Of a stretch of 6,926 nucleotides of DNA, positions 4,854 to 6,926 are shown piece after piece. Every line of letters begins with the position of its first letter. Position 1 is the first letter of the stretch. The stretch is from Sulfuricella sp. (GTDB taxonomy: Bacteria; Pseudomonadota; Gammaproteobacteria; Burkholderiales; Sulfuricellaceae). A program made the translations under genes and the position numbers. A model generated the notes under the pieces. That model saw nothing but the letters and a program-made list of their open reading frames with translations, had not been told where the DNA came from and did no database searches. The stretch lies in NCBI GenBank assembly GCA_030696235.1, contig JAUYSN010000099.1, forward strand, positions 1 through 6,926. Direction: 5' to 3'.

Positions 4854-6926
4854 ATGCGTTTACGTTGGTGGCGATATCCGCTGTTGGCCTTCCTGGCCTT
4901 GGGCTTTGTTTTTTCAGCCGCGATCATGCTGGCGGGAATTCTGGCCTACCCTGACCTCCCTTCGCTGGAGGTGCTGACCGATTACCGGCCAAAAATCCCG
5001 CTGCGCGTTTATACCGCGGAGGGCGCGTTGATTGGCGAGTTTGGCGAGGAGCGGCGTGCGCTGATCAAGATTGAGGCTGTGCCCAAGCCGATGCGGCTAG
5101 CGATTCTCGCCGCTGAGGACGACAGGTTCTATAGCCATGGCGGGGTAGATTACATGGGGGTGGTGCGCGCCGCCCTGGCGAATCTGACCGCTGGCGGCGC
5201 CCGGGAAGGCGCGAGCACGATTACGATGCAGGTGGCGCGAAATTTTTTCCTGTCCGGAGAGAAAACGCTGACTCGCAAATTCAGCGAAGTGCTGCTTGCA
5301 CTGAAAATCGAACACTATTTATCCAAGGACCAAATTCTCGAACTTTACGTTAACCAGATTTATCTGGGGCAGCGCGCTTACGGTTTCGCCGCTGCCGCCC
5401 AGACCTACTTCGGGCGCCCGCTTGAACGATTGACCGTGGCAGAGGTTGCGATGCTGGCGGGACTCCCCAAGGCGCCCTCGCGCTACAACCCTGTGGTTAA
5501 CCCGAAGCGGGCAAAAATTCGACAGCAGTATGTCCTGCGCCGCATGCATGATCTCAAATACATTACCGATGCGGAATATCAGGCCGCTCTGGCGCAGCCT
5601 CTGGTGGTGAAGCGTGAGGTGCATAATGCCGAGGTGAATGCGGATTCTGCGGCGGAAATGGTCCGGCAGGCGATGTTCGAACGCTATCAGGAAGCGATTT
5701 ACAGCAGCGGCATGAAGGTTTACACCACGCTGCGCCAGGCGGACCAGGAGGCCGCCAATCAGGCGTTGCGCCAAGGCGTGCTGGATTATGACCGCCGCCA
5801 TGGCTACCGCGGGCCGGAGGGTTTTGTTGAGCTGCCGGTTAGCGCGGCAAACCCGGAAGAACTGCTGGAAGACGCTTTGGCGGATGCGGACGAAAGCAAC
5901 GGCCTGATGCCGGCGATCGTCCTGGAGGCGGGCCCGAAGCGGGTAAAGTGCTACATCAAGGGGGGTGAAACTGCCCAGATTGGTAACGATGGCCTGAAAT
6001 TCGTACTTAAAAACCTGAGCGACAATGCCAGCTCGAAAACACGGCTGCGCCGGGGTGCGTTGATTCGCGTCCAGAAGGATGACAAGGGAGGGTGGCAGAT
6101 TTTACAACTGCCGCAAATCGAATCGGCGCTGGTCTCGGTGGTGCCTCAGGACGGCGCGATTCACGCTCTGGTCGGAGGGTTCGATTTCAACCGCAGTAAA
6201 TTCAACCACGTCACGCAGGCATGGCGTCAGCCGGGTTCGAGCTTCAAGCCGTTTATCTACTCGGCGGCGCTGGAAAAAGGCCTGACCGCCGCAACCGTGA
6301 TCAATGATGCCCCCATCGTTGTGGATGCGGCCCAAACCGGCGGCCAGGTCTGGGAGCCCAAAAACTTCGAGGGTGATTATGCCGGCCCGATTCGCTTGCG
6401 CACCGCCCTGACCAAGTCGAAGAACCTGGTTTCCATCCGTGTGTTGCAGTCCATCGGCCCAGCGTATGCGCAGGATTACATCGCCCGTTTCGGCTTTTCG
6501 ACTGAAAAGCACCCGCCCTATCTGACCATGGCGCTAGGCGCGGGATCGGTAACTCCCATGCAAATGGCCGCTGCGTACTCGGTGTTTGCCAACGGGGGCT
6601 ACCGTACGCAGCCTTATTTGATCGACCGAATTGTCGATGCGCGCGGTACTCTGCTGGCGCAGGCAAAACCCAAGCGTGCAGGCGATGATGCCGAGCGCGC
6701 GATCGATGCGCGTAATGCCTTTATCATGACTTCCATCATGCGCGATGTGGTACGTTTTGGTACCGGTGCGCGCGCCATGCAACTGAAGCGTCAGGATCTC
6801 GCCGGAAAGACCGGAACCACCAATGATCAGGTGGATGCCTGGTTCACGGGTTTCAACCCGGGCCTGGTGGCGGTGGCCTGGATCGGCTTTGATCAGCCTC
6901 GTTCCATGGGGGGGGCAGAAACCGGC
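4854..6926 (+). CDS. mrcA: PBP1A, bifunctional peptidoglycan glycosyltransferase/transpeptidase (partial, 691 residues)
   Basis: Class A penicillin-binding protein that polymerises lipid II into glycan strands and cross-links their peptides in the periplasm. It is anchored by one N-terminal membrane segment (about residues 8-32). The glycosyltransferase family 51 motifs are present in order: EDDRFYSHGG at 88-97 with catalytic Glu88, GASTITMQ at 119-126, RKFSE at 141-145, ELYVNQIYLG at 163-172, and TVAEVAMLAGLPKAP at 194-208. An OB-like insert typical of PBP1A spans about 318-420. The transpeptidase has SSFK at 462-465 (catalytic Ser462, Lys465), SKN at 522-524 and KTG at 652-654. The frame runs off the right edge, so the last part of the protein is missing (family members are usually about 770-850 residues). 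The ATG at 4854 is supported by the purine run AAGAAAGAG just upstream. It is divergent from pilM, a common arrangement in beta- and gammaproteobacteria. It is also called ponA. Confidence 0.96.
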   Translation, partial: MRLRWWRYPLLAFLALGFVFSAAIMLAGILAYPDLPSLEVLTDYRPKIPLRVYTAEGALIGEFGEERRALIKIEAVPKPMRLAILAAEDDRFYSHGGVDYMGVVRAALANLTAGGAREGASTITMQVARNFFLSGEKTLTRKFSEVLLALKIEHYLSKDQILELYVNQIYLGQRAYGFAAAAQTYFGRPLERLTVAEVAMLAGLPKAPSRYNPVVNPKRAKIRQQYVLRRMHDLKYITDAEYQAALAQPLVVKREVHNAEVNADSAAEMVRQAMFERYQEAIYSSGMKVYTTLRQADQEAANQALRQGVLDYDRRHGYRGPEGFVELPVSAANPEELLEDALADADESNGLMPAIVLEAGPKRVKCYIKGGETAQIGNDGLKFVLKNLSDNASSKTRLRRGALIRVQKDDKGGWQILQLPQIESALVSVVPQDGAIHALVGGFDFNRSKFNHVTQAWRQPGSSFKPFIYSAALEKGLTAATVINDAPIVVDAAQTGGQVWEPKNFEGDYAGPIRLRTALTKSKNLVSIRVLQSIGPAYAQDYIARFGFSTEKHPPYLTMALGAGSVTPMQMAAAYSVFANGGYRTQPYLIDRIVDARGTLLAQAKPKRAGDDAERAIDARNAFIMTSIMRDVVRFGTGARAMQLKRQDLAGKTGTTNDQVDAWFTGFNPGLVAVAWIGFDQPRSMGGAETG

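Noticed and set aside
5319..5801. 160-codon minus-strand open frame
   Set aside because: Antisense to the glycosyltransferase half of mrcA, whose motifs are intact on the plus strand.
6102..6512. 136-codon minus-strand open frame
   Set aside because: Antisense to the mrcA transpeptidase region containing SSFK; no features of its own.

Overview
This window is a conserved proteobacterial chromosomal locus: the type IV pilus assembly operon pilM-pilN-pilO-pilP-pilQ on the minus strand, divergent from a class A penicillin-binding protein gene (mrcA/ponA, PBP1A) on the plus strand. The PilMNOPQ and PBP1A sequences, together with the divergent arrangement, suggest a betaproteobacterium, perhaps of the Nitrosomonadales/Gallionellales type. 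That placement rests on recognising the sequences and was not tested by a search.

Layout: the left part (1-1652) holds the N-terminal 550 codons of the secretin pilQ, which runs off the left edge. Then come the pilP lipoprotein (1667-2185), pilO (2182-2814), an unusual 152-base interval (2815-2966), pilN (2967-3575) and pilM (3572-4663). A 190-base divergent intergenic region (4664-4853) carries a good TATAAT box for the PBP gene and a short palindrome in the pilM leader. The right part (4854-6926) holds 691 codons of mrcA, covering the glycosyltransferase domain and most of the transpeptidase domain, and runs off the right edge.

How the genes work together: PilM is the cytoplasmic actin-like protein that binds the PilN N-terminus. 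PilN and PilO are paralogous bitopic inner-membrane proteins that form the periplasmic alignment complex. PilP is an inner-membrane lipoprotein that links PilNO to the PilQ secretin in the outer membrane. PBP1A builds the peptidoglycan that this envelope-spanning machine must pass through. The pilM/pilN and pilO/pilP junctions are 4-base stop/start overlaps and pilP/pilQ are 14 bases apart, so the operon is tightly coupled. The exception is pilN/pilO.

The most unusual signal is that pilN/pilO junction. These genes normally abut or overlap, but here 152 bases separate them. The interval carries a 50-codon open frame that starts in an ATGA overlap with the pilN stop, lies in the same frame as pilO, and stops 3 bases before the pilO ATG. 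It also contains inverted repeats and is flanked by 7-base direct repeats. Nothing else in the window looks like a new system. No RNA genes, CRISPR arrays or complete insertion sequences were seen.
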